Positions 1-9,608 are shown, counted from the stretch's first letter. The stretch is 64,000 nt of DNA from Gleimia hominis (GCF_032085515.1 NZ_JASXSX010000001.1:1054001-1118000); one strand, 5' to 3'. Numbers and translations: made by a program. The notes: a model not told the origin generated them from the letters alone.

Positions 1-1
1 A

Positions 2-55
2 GCGACGGCGCCCGTGGCTGCCCAGCCTGCGACGGCGCCCGTGGCTGCCCAGCCT
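2..55 (+). repeat. 27-bp in-frame direct repeat in the AdnA linker
   Basis: Two contiguous identical 27-bp units (2-28 and 29-55) encode the nonapeptide ATAPVAAQP twice in the low-complexity linker before the nuclease domain. The unit is a multiple of three, so the frame is kept. The array may continue to the left of the window. Confidence 0.8.
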
Positions 56-1042
56 GCGGTCCGCGCCACTGGACCTGCTGAGACAGCTAGCGAAAGCGCG
101 GCTGGAGGGCCCGAAGCGCCCGCCGTTTTGAACCCAGCGGCTAATGCTCGCCAGCGCACACTTGCGGCGCAGCTACTAGCGCTCGCGGCCAGTGAAGGTA
201 TCGATGCGGCGGATGCGCGCACTTGGATCGGGTCCGGTGGGATGAGTGTTGCGAAACCCCAGGAAACCAAACGGGAGGGCAAACCCTTCCTCTCTCCCTC
301 GCAGGTGGAGACACTGCTGGAATGTCCCGCGAAGTGGTTCATGACGCGCCACGGCGGCGACTACTTTTCTACCGACGCGGCCCGCCTGGGGAACATGATT
401 CACCAAATCGCGGAGGAACACCCCTACGGCACCGCGCAAGAACTGCTCGGCGCTCTCGATGAACTGTGGGATGAAAACTTTGGGCGCGAGAATGAACTCG
501 ACCAACAACTGCTAGAAAAAGCACAGGACATGGCTGCGAAACTCGGTGACTACTTCCAGGCGGACACTCACAGGCAAGTAGAAGTGGAAAAAGCAGTTAC
601 CGCGGACGTGGGACCAGCCATCATTAACGGGTACATCGACCGCGTAGAAACCAGCCGGGGTGCGACCACCATTGCGGACATCAAAACGGGTACCAAACTG
701 CCTTCCAAAAAAGAACTACCAGATTTTTTGCAGCTTTTGTTGTACCAGTTGGTCCTAGCGCAATTAGAAGGCCCCGATGGGAAACCGTATGACGTGCAGG
801 GCGCACGACTAATCGCGCTGACCCGAGCAGCTAGCGGACTTGTACTTCCCCAACCGTCAATTTTTGCGTCCGACGAAGACACTCAGCAGCGGTATAAAGC
901 ACTGCTGGAACAGTTAGAAACCGCGGCGGAACTAACGCGCGGCCCCCTGTTCTTACCTAAACCATCAAAAGATGCCTGCGACCATTGTGCAGTGAGGCAG
1001 ATTTGCCCCGCGCAGACCGAAGGAATGAGGACCATAGAATGA
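2..1042 (+). CDS. adnA: AdnA-type helicase-nuclease subunit, C-terminal part (5' end outside window)
   Basis: The reading frame is open to the left edge, so the start and any motor domain lie outside the window. What remains is the nuclease end. A Pro/Ala-rich linker (about residues 1-45) leads to a PD-(D/E)XK (RecB/Cas4-like) domain. Visible are LLECPAKWF with its cysteine, GNMIHQIAEEHP, the catalytic stretch YIDRVETSRG then ADIKTG (Asp, then Asp-x-Lys), QLLLYQL, and the cysteine cluster DACDHCAVRQICP. The four cysteines match the iron-sulfur staple of AddB/AdnA-type nucleases. The stop overlaps the next start as ATGA. Adjacent adnA and adnB are known from mycobacteria, where the pair resects DNA double-strand ends. 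AdnA rather than another UvrD/RecB-like protein is inferred from this pairing. Confidence 0.85.
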   Translation, partial: ATAPVAAQPATAPVAAQPAVRATGPAETASESAAGGPEAPAVLNPAANARQRTLAAQLLALAASEGIDAADARTWIGSGGMSVAKPQETKREGKPFLSPSQVETLLECPAKWFMTRHGGDYFSTDAARLGNMIHQIAEEHPYGTAQELLGALDELWDENFGRENELDQQLLEKAQDMAAKLGDYFQADTHRQVEVEKAVTADVGPAIINGYIDRVETSRGATTIADIKTGTKLPSKKELPDFLQLLLYQLVLAQLEGPDGKPYDVQGARLIALTRAASGLVLPQPSIFASDEDTQQRYKALLEQLETAAELTRGPLFLPKPSKDACDHCAVRQICPAQTEGMRTIE

Positions 1043-4000
1043 ACCACCCGCACATTCGTGCGCGCGAGATCGCGCAAGCACTGAACGACCAGCCGGGGGT
1101 TAAACAGATCCTGCTTTCCGACGAGCAAGAAAGCGTCGTTGAAGCCCCCCTCGCGCCCACCCTCGTGGTTGCCGGTGCGGGATCTGGGAAAACGGAAACC
1201 ATGTCCCTGCGCGTGCTGTACCTGCTGTGCCAAGGAATGGACCCAGAACGCATCCTCGGGCTGACCTTCACCCGCAAAGCGGCGGGTGAGCTATCTGCGC
1301 GGCTGCGGCTAAGGATTGAGCAGCTTATCCGCACCGGGCTGATTACCCCTCAAACGGATACCGCCTGGTTTGCTGGCAGCCTAAACGTATCTACCTACAA
1401 CGCGTTCGCATCGAACGTGGTTAAAGAATACGGTCTACTACTCGGCGTAGATCCGGGAGCGCAGTTAATTACGGACGCCTTGAAGTGGCAGATTATGGAT
1501 GAGGTACTGAGCCACTACACGCAACAGCTGCCACGCTTGAGCCGCAATAGCCTCATAGAACTCGCATTAAAACTAAGTGATGCAATGGCTGAACACGCCG
1601 TTTCGGTGGCCGACATGCGCCAATACTGCGCGGCAACAATTGCCAGTATTGAAGAGGCACCCCCCTCAGGAAGAACTAAGAATCCGAACCCTTCATTCAC
1701 GAAACCCTACCTAGAAACCGTGCGCAGACAAGTGCAACTACTGGGCTTGGTAGAGGAGTATCGGCGGCAAAAACGGGTGCGTCAGATGATCGATTTCTCC
1801 GACCAGATGTCGTACGCCAGGCAGATCGTTGAGCAGCATCCGCAAGTAGTTGACACCCTTCGGGGAGACTACGACGCAGTATTGTTGGATGAGTTCCAAG
1901 ACACGTCGGTGGGGCAGCTGGAACTGCTGTCGCGGCTTTTCAAAGACAAACCAGTGATGGCAGTGGGGGACCCGAACCAAGCGATCTACGGGTTCCGCGG
2001 CGCATCCGCAGCATCACTCGAAACTTTCCTAGAATACTTCGACACCCGCGGTCAGGGCGTTCGCAGGTACATGACGTACGCGTGGCGCAACGACCCAAAG
2101 ATTCTAGACCTCGCCAACACTATTTCTGGTGCAAATAAACAAACAGATGGGACGGTGAAGCCACTGCGCAGCCCCAAACCTGAGGGGGGTAACGTGCAGT
2201 ACCTCTACACGCAGTGGCAGGAGGATGAATACGAACTAGTCGCGCAGATTATTGGCCAGTGGAAACGGGAAGACCCCACCGCAAGCATCGGCGTTCTCGG
2301 ACGCAAATCAGGTTCGCTCGAGCCCATGTTGGAAGCGTGCCGAACACACCATATTCCCGCTGTCGTCACGGGCATGGGAGGGTTGCTAACCCAACCGGTG
2401 GTGGCGGATCTGCGGGCAGTGTTGAAACTAAGCGTGGACCCCACTCACGGGCCCTCGGCAATGCGGTTGCTGGCAAACCTGGACCTCGCCGCATCAGACC
2501 TGCGGGTACTGTACGAGTACGCGAAGCATCAGCGTAAGCGTCGGCGCGCACCGGAAGACTCGAGTCGCACCGAGTTCTTAGCGGACGCGATTGACTCGCC
2601 CCCACCGGCGGGTTGGCGTGCCCGCGGCGACGTGTTCTCTGAAGAAGCGAGTGAACGCGTCCTTGATTTAGCGCGGCGCCTAGAGCACGTGCGCGAACAC
2701 ATGGATCGGCCCTTACCGACCTTGGTTACGACTGCGCTGCACATTTTTGACCTCGATATTGCAATCAAATCTGACCCACTCACAAACGCGGGAATGCAAG
2801 CAGTGGACGCATTCGTGGACACGGTCAACGACTACGTGTCGCAGACCCAACAGGCGTCACTGCGCGCGTTCCTAGACTGGATTGACGTGGCTTTAGAGGC
2901 GGAACGGGGGCTTCCCGCTCCAAGTCCGACGGTGGACCCCACCACGGTGCAGATCATGACGGTACACCAAGCGAAAGGCCTGGAGTGGGACCGCGTAGTA
3001 GTGCTAGATCTGATGCACGGTTCCTTCCCGAGCGTTGACCAGGCGCACAACTACAAACTAGCCACACAAGCGCGGTTAGATAAGCACTTCCAGCTGAAGC
3101 CCCGGGCTCAGAAAGGGTGGATGTCTGACGCGGGGGAGTTACCGTTTGAACTGCGCATGGACCGCTGCAAACTAGATAACACGCCGATCCTGCCGCTCCT
3201 ACCTGGGCTCGGGAGCTTGGACGTGCGCGAGCAAAAAGATGTAATCGAGCAGTACCAGTACGAGCTGGCAGAATATCTAGAACGTGAGGAGCGGCGCATC
3301 GCCTACGTGGCATTCACCCGCCCGCGCACCCACCTGCTCCTCGCGGGCGCATGGCGAAAAGCTGATGCTAAGAGCCTGCAGAACCCATCACTTTACCTAG
3401 TTGAAGCGCTGGCATCTGAAACCGCGAGCTCGTACCCGGACCTTTGCGACGACCTGCCCGCCGTAGTTATAGAACCCGACGAAGACGCAACGCAGCCGCC
3501 CAAACGCGCAAGCCACATGTTTCCGCGCAAACCCGGGCCCGCGCGCGAACTAATCACTGCGGGGGCCGAACGAACCCGCGAACAAGTGATGCGCGTGCAC
3601 ACCGGCGAACTATCGTTCAACAACCTGGACCTGGACCCATCCAATAAAGATGAGGCACAACTAGTCGCTCAAGTGCAAAGTGCAATCGCGCATCAGCGTG
3701 CCAAACAAAAACCAGCGGACCTCACGGTGGACCTATCGCGCCTGTCCGCAACCACCATGCCACAACTGCTGGAATCAACCACCGAGTTCGCACTGCAGTT
3801 GCGCCGGCCACTACCTCAAGAACCATCTGACAGTGCACAGTTGGGAACCGTGTTCCACGAGTGGGCAGCCCAGTGGGCGCACCTACCCGCGCCACTACCC
3901 GAAACCGCAGAAGGACTAATCCAAGACGACCCCGACACGGTAGGGGAGTTTGAAACGAACCCGGCTTTTGAAGCGCTCACCGAAAAACAACACGAGCAGC

Positions 4001-4413
4001 TGCGTGTCTACCAAGACCGCGCGATCGCACTATTTGGTGACCACCCCGGGTTTGAAGCCGTCGAAACCCCTTTCTCGGTACAGTTCGCAGCCCTAACTGT
4101 GCGCGGGCGGATAGATGCGCTGACCACCACCGCGGGTAAACCTCACGTGATCGACTGGAAAACCGGTGCGCCACCGACCCGCAAACGTCTTGGCCGCGCC
4201 GCCCAATACGCCACCCAGCTGGAAGTTTACCGGCACGCGGTAGCGCAAGAACGCGGTATCCCCACCGCCGACGTGTACGCAGAACTCGTGTTCCTAGGTG
4301 GAAAAACGAGCCTGCAAAACCGGCGAGTGAGCCTGGCGCAACTACTTGAACTACTGCCCGACTACGACTTCGAAAAACAGCTCGCGCAACTCAGTGAGCG
4401 CGAACGCGCTTAG
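1039..4413 (+). CDS. adnB: AdnB-type ATP-dependent DNA helicase with C-terminal RecB-like nuclease
   Basis: This 1124-residue protein has a UvrD/Rep-type motor followed by a PD-(D/E)XK nuclease. Helicase motifs in order are VVAGAGSGKTETM (Walker A), LGLTFTRKAAGEL (Ia), LLDEFQDTS (II), AVGDPNQAIYGFRGA (III), TVHQAKGLEWDRVVV (V) and AYVAFTRPRTHLLL (VI). The nuclease motifs VRGRIDAL, VIDWKTG and QLEVYR lie near residues 1010-1075. The start is the ATG at 1039, which overlaps the adnA stop; an upstream in-frame GTG at 985 would lie deep inside adnA. By family knowledge it pairs with AdnA as the double-strand-break resection motor-nuclease of actinobacteria. No Chi-like site was sought. Confidence 0.92.
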   Translation: MNHPHIRAREIAQALNDQPGVKQILLSDEQESVVEAPLAPTLVVAGAGSGKTETMSLRVLYLLCQGMDPERILGLTFTRKAAGELSARLRLRIEQLIRTGLITPQTDTAWFAGSLNVSTYNAFASNVVKEYGLLLGVDPGAQLITDALKWQIMDEVLSHYTQQLPRLSRNSLIELALKLSDAMAEHAVSVADMRQYCAATIASIEEAPPSGRTKNPNPSFTKPYLETVRRQVQLLGLVEEYRRQKRVRQMIDFSDQMSYARQIVEQHPQVVDTLRGDYDAVLLDEFQDTSVGQLELLSRLFKDKPVMAVGDPNQAIYGFRGASAASLETFLEYFDTRGQGVRRYMTYAWRNDPKILDLANTISGANKQTDGTVKPLRSPKPEGGNVQYLYTQWQEDEYELVAQIIGQWKREDPTASIGVLGRKSGSLEPMLEACRTHHIPAVVTGMGGLLTQPVVADLRAVLKLSVDPTHGPSAMRLLANLDLAASDLRVLYEYAKHQRKRRRAPEDSSRTEFLADAIDSPPPAGWRARGDVFSEEASERVLDLARRLEHVREHMDRPLPTLVTTALHIFDLDIAIKSDPLTNAGMQAVDAFVDTVNDYVSQTQQASLRAFLDWIDVALEAERGLPAPSPTVDPTTVQIMTVHQAKGLEWDRVVVLDLMHGSFPSVDQAHNYKLATQARLDKHFQLKPRAQKGWMSDAGELPFELRMDRCKLDNTPILPLLPGLGSLDVREQKDVIEQYQYELAEYLEREERRIAYVAFTRPRTHLLLAGAWRKADAKSLQNPSLYLVEALASETASSYPDLCDDLPAVVIEPDEDATQPPKRASHMFPRKPGPARELITAGAERTREQVMRVHTGELSFNNLDLDPSNKDEAQLVAQVQSAIAHQRAKQKPADLTVDLSRLSATTMPQLLESTTEFALQLRRPLPQEPSDSAQLGTVFHEWAAQWAHLPAPLPETAEGLIQDDPDTVGEFETNPAFEALTEKQHEQLRVYQDRAIALFGDHPGFEAVETPFSVQFAALTVRGRIDALTTTAGKPHVIDWKTGAPPTRKRLGRAAQYATQLEVYRHAVAQERGIPTADVYAELVFLGGKTSLQNRRVSLAQLLELLPDYDFEKQLAQLSERERA

Positions 4414-4481
4414 AGCCTGCCCTAGCCTGCGGTGGATGTGCGTACTGCCCCACGAGTGTTTTTACTAAAATCCGCCTGCGG

Positions 4482-5762
4482 CTAATCCCGACCCAGCCGG
4501 CGCAGCACCTCGCGCAGGTCAACGGTTGGGGCATCGGGATCAATCTGAGAGGTGCCCTCGGCGGATGAGTCCAGCGTGTCATCTTCGCGTGGCTTCGGTT
4601 CGGGGGCCGCGACACGGTTCGCCTCAAAGCGCGCGGTCTGGCTTGGTTCGGGGTCCGCAACCGCTTCCTGTTCGGGCGGAGCAACTAGTTCCTGTTCGGA
4701 CGGGGCAACCAGTTCCCGTTCGGCAGCCGCGTCCTTTGGTGATTCGGCGTCCATGGAGGACTGCGTGCCAGCGGTGGAGGCACCAGGATCCTCAGGCGAA
4801 AAAGCGGAATCATCTGCAACACTGCCATGCAATAGCGGTTCATCACCCACGTTAGCCGCCAGGTCTTCTAGCATCTGCACAGCATCCGCCACCACATCCG
4901 CATCGTCATTACGCTTCCCGTGCAACAACCACCGCAGCAACGCCATCTCCGAATGCAACACCGCGCGCGAAGCCAAATGCAGATCTGAATCATCTTTCCG
5001 AGCCGCATGATAAGCATCCATAAACGCCTGGCTCGCCTCCGGATTCGCACAAGTGGTAACCCACGCCAAATCCTGCGCCGGATCCCCCAACTGCGCGGAC
5101 GCAAACGACTCCAACCCAACCACCGCCTCGTAGCTGGAAACGAAACACTCCGGCGCCAAATCCCCATGCACCGGCACGCAGCGGAACCGGAACATGGACA
5201 CGTCCTCAAGAGCTTCCTCCCAGCGCGTATACAAGTTCGGTGGCAAAACCGTTGCCTGCACTGCCTCATCAAGCAGGGCCAGCATGCGTTCGCGACACTC
5301 AGCGGGGGAATACATCGGCATGCCTGTCGCTTCAATAACTTCACTGGGCAGATCATGCAACGCCGCCACCGCACGGCCCATGGAACTTGCAAGCGTGGGA
5401 GAGTTCTCCAACTCCTCCCACGTGGCGTGCGTCCCCGCCATCTGCTTGTAAATCATCACGGCAGGCCGGTTTCGCCGCGCCCGCGAATACGCCTGAGGAG
5501 CCGGAACACTAAACGGTACCCGTCCCACTTTGAACGCTTTGGCCAAAATCGCCAGGAGCATCACCTGCGCTTCAATATCCACCCCCGCCTGCTGCGTCAG
5601 TGGTGAACACACACTCCAGTGTGTCCCATTTGAATCTACGATCCCTTGGACCGCCATGGCTCCATCGTTGGATTGAGGTTCGCACAGGCTCACGACCGAC
5701 AGGTCTGGAATGAGGGTGGTTGCGTGTGCAGCTAGCGTCAGAGGGGTCAGTGGTTTACTCAC
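4482..5762 (-). CDS. Aminoglycoside-phosphotransferase-fold protein with altered catalytic residues
   Basis: The 426-residue protein has an APH/choline-kinase-like fold in residues 1-290: a Lys-poor N-lobe, PAVMIYKQMAGT, a helical C-lobe, the catalytic-loop equivalent VPVHGDLAPECFV, and GLESFASAQLGDPAQDLAWV. The loop keeps HGD, but the Asn expected five residues after the Asp is Cys. The metal-binding Asp of the usual [VI]IDW motif reads GLESF, so Glu stands there. The rest, about 300-426, is an acidic tail with near-repeats such as LVAPSEQE/LVAPPEQE. A phosphotransferase-family gene next to adnAB is common in actinobacteria. Whether this copy still transfers phosphate is uncertain. It converges on adnB with 68 bp between. 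Confidence 0.75.
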   Translation of the reverse strand: MSKPLTPLTLAAHATTLIPDLSVVSLCEPQSNDGAMAVQGIVDSNGTHWSVCSPLTQQAGVDIEAQVMLLAILAKAFKVGRVPFSVPAPQAYSRARRNRPAVMIYKQMAGTHATWEELENSPTLASSMGRAVAALHDLPSEVIEATGMPMYSPAECRERMLALLDEAVQATVLPPNLYTRWEEALEDVSMFRFRCVPVHGDLAPECFVSSYEAVVGLESFASAQLGDPAQDLAWVTTCANPEASQAFMDAYHAARKDDSDLHLASRAVLHSEMALLRWLLHGKRNDDADVVADAVQMLEDLAANVGDEPLLHGSVADDSAFSPEDPGASTAGTQSSMDAESPKDAAAERELVAPSEQELVAPPEQEAVADPEPSQTARFEANRVAAPEPKPREDDTLDSSAEGTSQIDPDAPTVDLREVLRRLGRD

Positions 5763-5876
5763 ATAACTAATCTAGGGCAAAAAAGTTATCCACATGGCGG
5801 AAAACCCTTGTGTCGGCGTGGCGGTTATCCATTATTGTGGTTGTTGTCAACGTAGATATAACGCGGTGGAGCACGT

Positions 5877-7067
5877 ATGTCGAGTATGACCTTGCAGCAA
5901 CGCGGAGAGAAGATCCGCGCAATAGTGGCCGACAAGAACTTTGACCCCATAGTTGATTCAGCACGGTTGCGTCGTGTAATTGACGAGTCCTTCCAGATGG
6001 TTCCAGCTGCTTCCGCAGAGGAACGGGCAGCCCAAACCACGGCATTACTTGCCGACATCGGTGGGTACGGGGCGTTGCAAAGACTCCTGGACGACCCCCA
6101 GATTGAGGAGATCTACGTGAACTCCCCATCGAAAGTCTTCGTTGCCCGCGGCGGTGTGTCCGAACTGACTTCGATTATCCTGGGTGCCGACGAGGTTAAA
6201 GACCTGGTGGAACGTATGCTGCACCACTCGGGGAGGCGACTTGACCTGTCCGCACCGTTTGTCGACGCGATGCTTCCCGGTGGCGAGCGGTTGCACGTGG
6301 TGATCCCACCGGTGGCGGGCCGCGACTGGGCGTTGAATGTGCGCAAACACCTGCACCAGGAATTCAGCTTGTCGAAACTCGTGCAACTGGGATCCCTGCC
6401 CGCTGGTGCGGCGCGCATGCTCACCACCTTCATGGAAGCCGGGTTTTCGGCGGTTGTTTCGGGCGCAACCCAAGCGGGGAAAACCACGTTTTTGCGAGCT
6501 TTAGCCGGAGCGATCCCACCGCGGGAGCGAGTGATTACCTGCGAGGAAGTGTTCGAACTAAATATCCGCAACCGCGACTCGGTGGCCATGCAGACGCGAA
6601 GTGCAAATATTGAAGGGCGCGGCGAAGTGACGCTGCGGGATTTAGTTCGGGAGTCACTGCGGATGCGTCCGGACCGCATTGTGATCGGTGAGGTGCGGGG
6701 CGCCGAAGCATTCGACATGCTCCTCGCGCTAAACGCGGGTATACCCGGGTTGTCAACCGTGCATGCGAACAGTGCTTCCGAAGCATTGAGTAAACTGTGC
6801 CTCCTGCCCCTGCTGGCAGGTGAAAACGTAACTAGCAGCTTCGTGGTCCCAACTGTAGCCCGGTCTATCGATCTGATAATCCAGGTGAGCCGGGACAGTA
6901 ATGGGCGCCGCCACGTAGAGGAAATCAGATACGTGTCTGGACGCAGTGAGGGCGCCTACATTGAATCCGATTGCCTGTGGCGTTGGGACGGCACCAAACT
7001 AGTTCCCACCGGCCGGGCTGTGGAGGACCCGCGGCTAGCGCGCGTATCCATGCGGGAGTCCGCATGA
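5877..7067 (+). CDS. tadA: TadA/CpaF-type secretion ATPase
   Basis: This 396-residue type II/IV secretion ATPase is the first gene of the pilus operon. Visible are LLDDPQIEEIYVNSPSKVFV (N-terminal domain typical of CpaF), Walker A GATQAGKTTFL, the Asp-box region ERVITCEEVFEL, and Walker B with its His-box, RIVIGEVRGAEAFDMLL and GLSTVHANS. It should be the cytoplasmic hexameric motor for assembly of Flp-type pilins. The ATG at 5877 is used. The stop overlaps tadB by four bases (ATGA), so the genes are probably translationally coupled. The gene is divergent from the APH-like gene. I see no TadZ/CpaE-like gene ahead of it, although actinobacterial tad loci often have one there. Confidence 0.9.
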   Translation: MSSMTLQQRGEKIRAIVADKNFDPIVDSARLRRVIDESFQMVPAASAEERAAQTTALLADIGGYGALQRLLDDPQIEEIYVNSPSKVFVARGGVSELTSIILGADEVKDLVERMLHHSGRRLDLSAPFVDAMLPGGERLHVVIPPVAGRDWALNVRKHLHQEFSLSKLVQLGSLPAGAARMLTTFMEAGFSAVVSGATQAGKTTFLRALAGAIPPRERVITCEEVFELNIRNRDSVAMQTRSANIEGRGEVTLRDLVRESLRMRPDRIVIGEVRGAEAFDMLLALNAGIPGLSTVHANSASEALSKLCLLPLLAGENVTSSFVVPTVARSIDLIIQVSRDSNGRRHVEEIRYVSGRSEGAYIESDCLWRWDGTKLVPTGRAVEDPRLARVSMRESA

Positions 7068-7909
7068 GTTTACTGTTTGGATCCGGCCTGGGAGTTGGGC
7101 TCGTGTTGATCATCGCGGCTGTGCGGCGCGACCCAATGCCCAGACCACCACAGGGACAGTGGCGCACGCGCATCCGCGAGCGTTTTCTGGATGCCCAGCT
7201 AGGCCACCGCGCACAGGTTCTGTTCTGGGGCGTGCAACTGGCGCTACCACTGGTTCTACTGCTGCTCGTCTATGCATTCACCCGCGCCTGGCCGGTTGCA
7301 GTAATGCTTGCGATCATGGTGGCGGCCCTACCGTGGCAGTGGGTGAAAACTCGTTCTAACCGCCGGCGCCGCCAGCTCGCCGCCGCCTGGCCCGATGTTG
7401 CCGACTCCTTACTTTCCGCGATCCTAGCGGGGGTTTCCCTGCCTCAGGCGGTTATTGAACTGGAACACCACGGGCCGGAAGTGACGCGCCCACTATTTGA
7501 AGAATTCGCGCGGATAATGCGGTCTACGGGCCGGTTCAGTCAGGCGCTGGACACCCTCGAAACAAGAGTTACAAACTCGCAGGCTAGACGCATGTTAGAA
7601 GGGATCCGGTTAGCACGCGAACTTGGGGGTTCGGAACTGGGGAACCTGCTTCGTGACCTGGCGGTAGTGATGCGTGAGGACGCGCGGGTTCGCGGTGAGA
7701 TTGAGGCGCGTCAATCCTGGACTGTGAACGGGGCGCGCCTGGCGGTTGCGGCCCCATGGATTGTGCTGCTACTTATTTCTCTGCGCACGGACGCGGCAGC
7801 CGCTTATTCCACGCCTACGGGAATGAGTATTCTGGCTGCCGGTGGACTACTGTGCGTCTTCGCATACGCGGTTATGCGGCGGATCGCTTCGCTGGAGGAA
7901 GACGCGTGA
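7064..7909 (+). CDS. tadB: TadB-like inner-membrane pilus assembly protein
   Basis: The 281-residue membrane protein has hydrophobic segments near the N-terminus and at about residues 45-85, then a soluble type II secretion F domain (LAAAWPDVADSLLSAILAGV, ELEHHGPEV, LEGIRLARELGGSELG), then two C-terminal membrane segments. The GspF-like domain with this membrane layout is characteristic of TadB/TadC platform proteins. The ATG at 7064 overlaps the tadA stop; an upstream frame extension lies inside tadA and is rejected. The stop overlaps the GTG of tadC. Confidence 0.85.
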   Translation: MSLLFGSGLGVGLVLIIAAVRRDPMPRPPQGQWRTRIRERFLDAQLGHRAQVLFWGVQLALPLVLLLLVYAFTRAWPVAVMLAIMVAALPWQWVKTRSNRRRRQLAAAWPDVADSLLSAILAGVSLPQAVIELEHHGPEVTRPLFEEFARIMRSTGRFSQALDTLETRVTNSQARRMLEGIRLARELGGSELGNLLRDLAVVMREDARVRGEIEARQSWTVNGARLAVAAPWIVLLLISLRTDAAAAYSTPTGMSILAAGGLLCVFAYAVMRRIASLEEDA

Positions 7910-8757
7910 TTATCATACTTTCCGTACTGTTCACCGTGGGGGTGCTGAGTGTGTACTCGGCGCTCACCGCGCGTTCCCGCCTGCTTATTGAACGTGTCTT
8001 AGGAGGTCAGGCAAGTTCACGTCGCGTGCCCTTTGCGTTCATAAGGGTCAGTGGACTGTGGGCGGTATTTGGCTCCCCGGCTTCTTCGGTACAAGAACGG
8101 TTGGAACTCACGGGTGAAGAGATGACGGTGCAGCAGTTCCGGGTGCGGCAATTGATAGCCGCGGTGCTCGCCGCCGCAGTGGCCACCAGTCTGCTCGTAA
8201 TTATTGCGGCGATGCGACCCGTTAGCGTCATCCAGTGGCTCATCCTCGTGTCCATCAGCTTTGTGGTTGGGGCCGCGTTGTACGACAAGTGGTTAACGTG
8301 GCGAGTGTCTGCGGTGGCACGCAAAGTTGGGCACCAGGTGGCGGATTCCGCAGACCTGCTGGCACTCGCGATTTCTGCGGGAGAGTCCATTCCGGGAGCG
8401 CTTTCGCGCGTCAGCCGTGCTTGCGGCCGCGAACTGCGCCTCCAACTGGAGCGCGCGCTTGAGGACATTGAAGGCGGCATGTCCGTCACCCGCGCCCTCG
8501 GTTCCTTGAGTTCGCGCACGAACTCACCGCAGTTATCACGTCTGCTAGACACACTCGTTATGGCTGCGGAACGGGGCGCACCCCTCGCACTCGTGTTACG
8601 GGAGCAAGCGCGGGACCTACGCGACGAGTCCCGCCGGGCCCTCATGGAATCGGGAGGACGTAAAGAAATCGCGATGCTAGTCCCAGTCGTCTTCTTAATC
8701 TTGCCGGTTGTTGTTCTGTTCGCGCTATACCCGGGGCTGGTCGCACTGAAGCTTTAA
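7906..8757 (+). CDS. tadC: TadC-like inner-membrane pilus assembly protein
   Basis: The 283-residue partner of TadB has an N-terminal membrane helix, two central helices (VAAVLAAAVATSLLVIIAAM region), a type II secretion F domain (ADSADLLALAISAGESIPGA, LERALEDIEGGMSV) and a C-terminal helix ending in ALYPGLVALKL. The GTG start at 7906 overlaps the tadB stop as GTGA. With TadB it is expected to form the heterodimeric platform driven by TadA. The stop is followed by about 78 bases before the pilin gene, the largest gap in the operon. Confidence 0.85.
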   Translation: MIIILSVLFTVGVLSVYSALTARSRLLIERVLGGQASSRRVPFAFIRVSGLWAVFGSPASSVQERLELTGEEMTVQQFRVRQLIAAVLAAAVATSLLVIIAAMRPVSVIQWLILVSISFVVGAALYDKWLTWRVSAVARKVGHQVADSADLLALAISAGESIPGALSRVSRACGRELRLQLERALEDIEGGMSVTRALGSLSSRTNSPQLSRLLDTLVMAAERGAPLALVLREQARDLRDESRRALMESGGRKEIAMLVPVVFLILPVVVLFALYPGLVALKL

Positions 8758-8835
8758 ATGCCGCACTGCGTCAGCTGCGCGGTTCTAAGTAAATAAGGAA
8801 AGAGTAAAACCAAACCTCAAGAGAGTGGAGGAAAC

Positions 8836-9039
8836 ATGCAAGACACACCCATCGTCCACGCGCTCGCGCACACGCCCTCGTGGATTCTTGGGCAAGACGA
8901 ATCAGAACGTGGGGACGTGCCCGGATGGGTTCTGGTCACTCTCATGACGGCGGGTCTCGTGACCGCAATCTGGGCGGTTGCCAGCCCCACCCTCGTGAAC
9001 CTGTTCCAAGAGGCAATCTCGGGAGTTACAGGTCCGTGA
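8836..9039 (+). CDS. flp: Flp-type small pilin
   Basis: This 67-residue protein has a short polar leader ending in DESERGDVPGW, then one long hydrophobic helix (VLVTLMTAGLVTAIWAVA) and a short tail. This is the layout of actinobacterial Flp prepilins, which a TadV-type prepilin peptidase would cleave; no such peptidase gene is in the window. A strong ribosome binding site, GGAGGAAAC, directly precedes the ATG, fitting a structural subunit needed in quantity. Its stop overlaps the next GTG start (GTGA). Confidence 0.75.
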   Translation: MQDTPIVHALAHTPSWILGQDESERGDVPGWVLVTLMTAGLVTAIWAVASPTLVNLFQEAISGVTGP

Positions 9040-9608
9040 CCCCACCCCTGGCAGACAAGGAACGGGCCGGCGCTGAAGCGGGTTCGCAAGTTGTCTCTCA
9101 CGTGCTCGTGCAAACCTTCGTGGTGCTGATCGTGTTGACAATCATGCAGATAGCGTTCGCAGTTCACGTGCGTAATATGTCGCTAGATGCAGCGTCTGAG
9201 GGGGCGCGGCGAGCTACGTTTGAGAACGCTACCGACAAAGACGCGATGGAACGGGCGCAAGCACTGCTGGATAAATCCGTGGGTGCAGACAGGGGTGCAC
9301 GCGTAATTATCTCTCGGGCGGAAGAAGCGTACGGCACGAAGATTACGGTGCGGATCAGTGCGCGCCTGCCGGTGCTCGGACCGTTCGGGCCAGACCACAT
9401 GCAGACGGTGGAAGCTAGTTCCTGGTTGAACCCGCGCGAACCCCCCGGTGGTAGACCGGGGAAGAAACCCCCGACCGCGACCGCGAGCACGCCATCGACC
9501 TCCCCGAGTTCAAATCCGGAGCCCCCTCACCCCAGCACAGACACACCAACCGAGCAGGACCCGCCCGGTACTGAGCGTGGCAGTGGCACTGATGGGGGTG
9601 GCCGATGA
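9036..9608 (+). CDS. TadE-like pseudopilin with Pro/Thr-rich tail
   Basis: The protein has 190 residues from the GTG that overlaps the flp stop. An N-terminal segment with a glutamate before a hydrophobic helix (VVSHVLVQTFVVLIVLTIMQ) is followed by HVRNMSLDAASEGARRATF, the usual TadE signature of a helix then an Ala/Arg/Glu-rich amphipathic stretch. After a beta-rich region (about 85-130) there is a roughly 55-residue Pro/Thr/Ser tail. TadE-type minor pseudopilins are processed like Flp and needed for pilus biogenesis. The long low-complexity tail is unusual for TadE and may span or bind the cell wall (inference). Confidence 0.75.
   Translation: MTPPLADKERAGAEAGSQVVSHVLVQTFVVLIVLTIMQIAFAVHVRNMSLDAASEGARRATFENATDKDAMERAQALLDKSVGADRGARVIISRAEEAYGTKITVRISARLPVLGPFGPDHMQTVEASSWLNPREPPGGRPGKKPPTATASTPSTSPSSNPEPPHPSTDTPTEQDPPGTERGSGTDGGGR

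Noticed and set aside
5786..5833. TTATCCACA and a near copy upstream of tadA, as an origin
   Set aside because: One perfect and one imperfect DnaA box without dnaA, dnaN or an AT-rich cluster is not evidence of oriC; chance or local regulation suffices.
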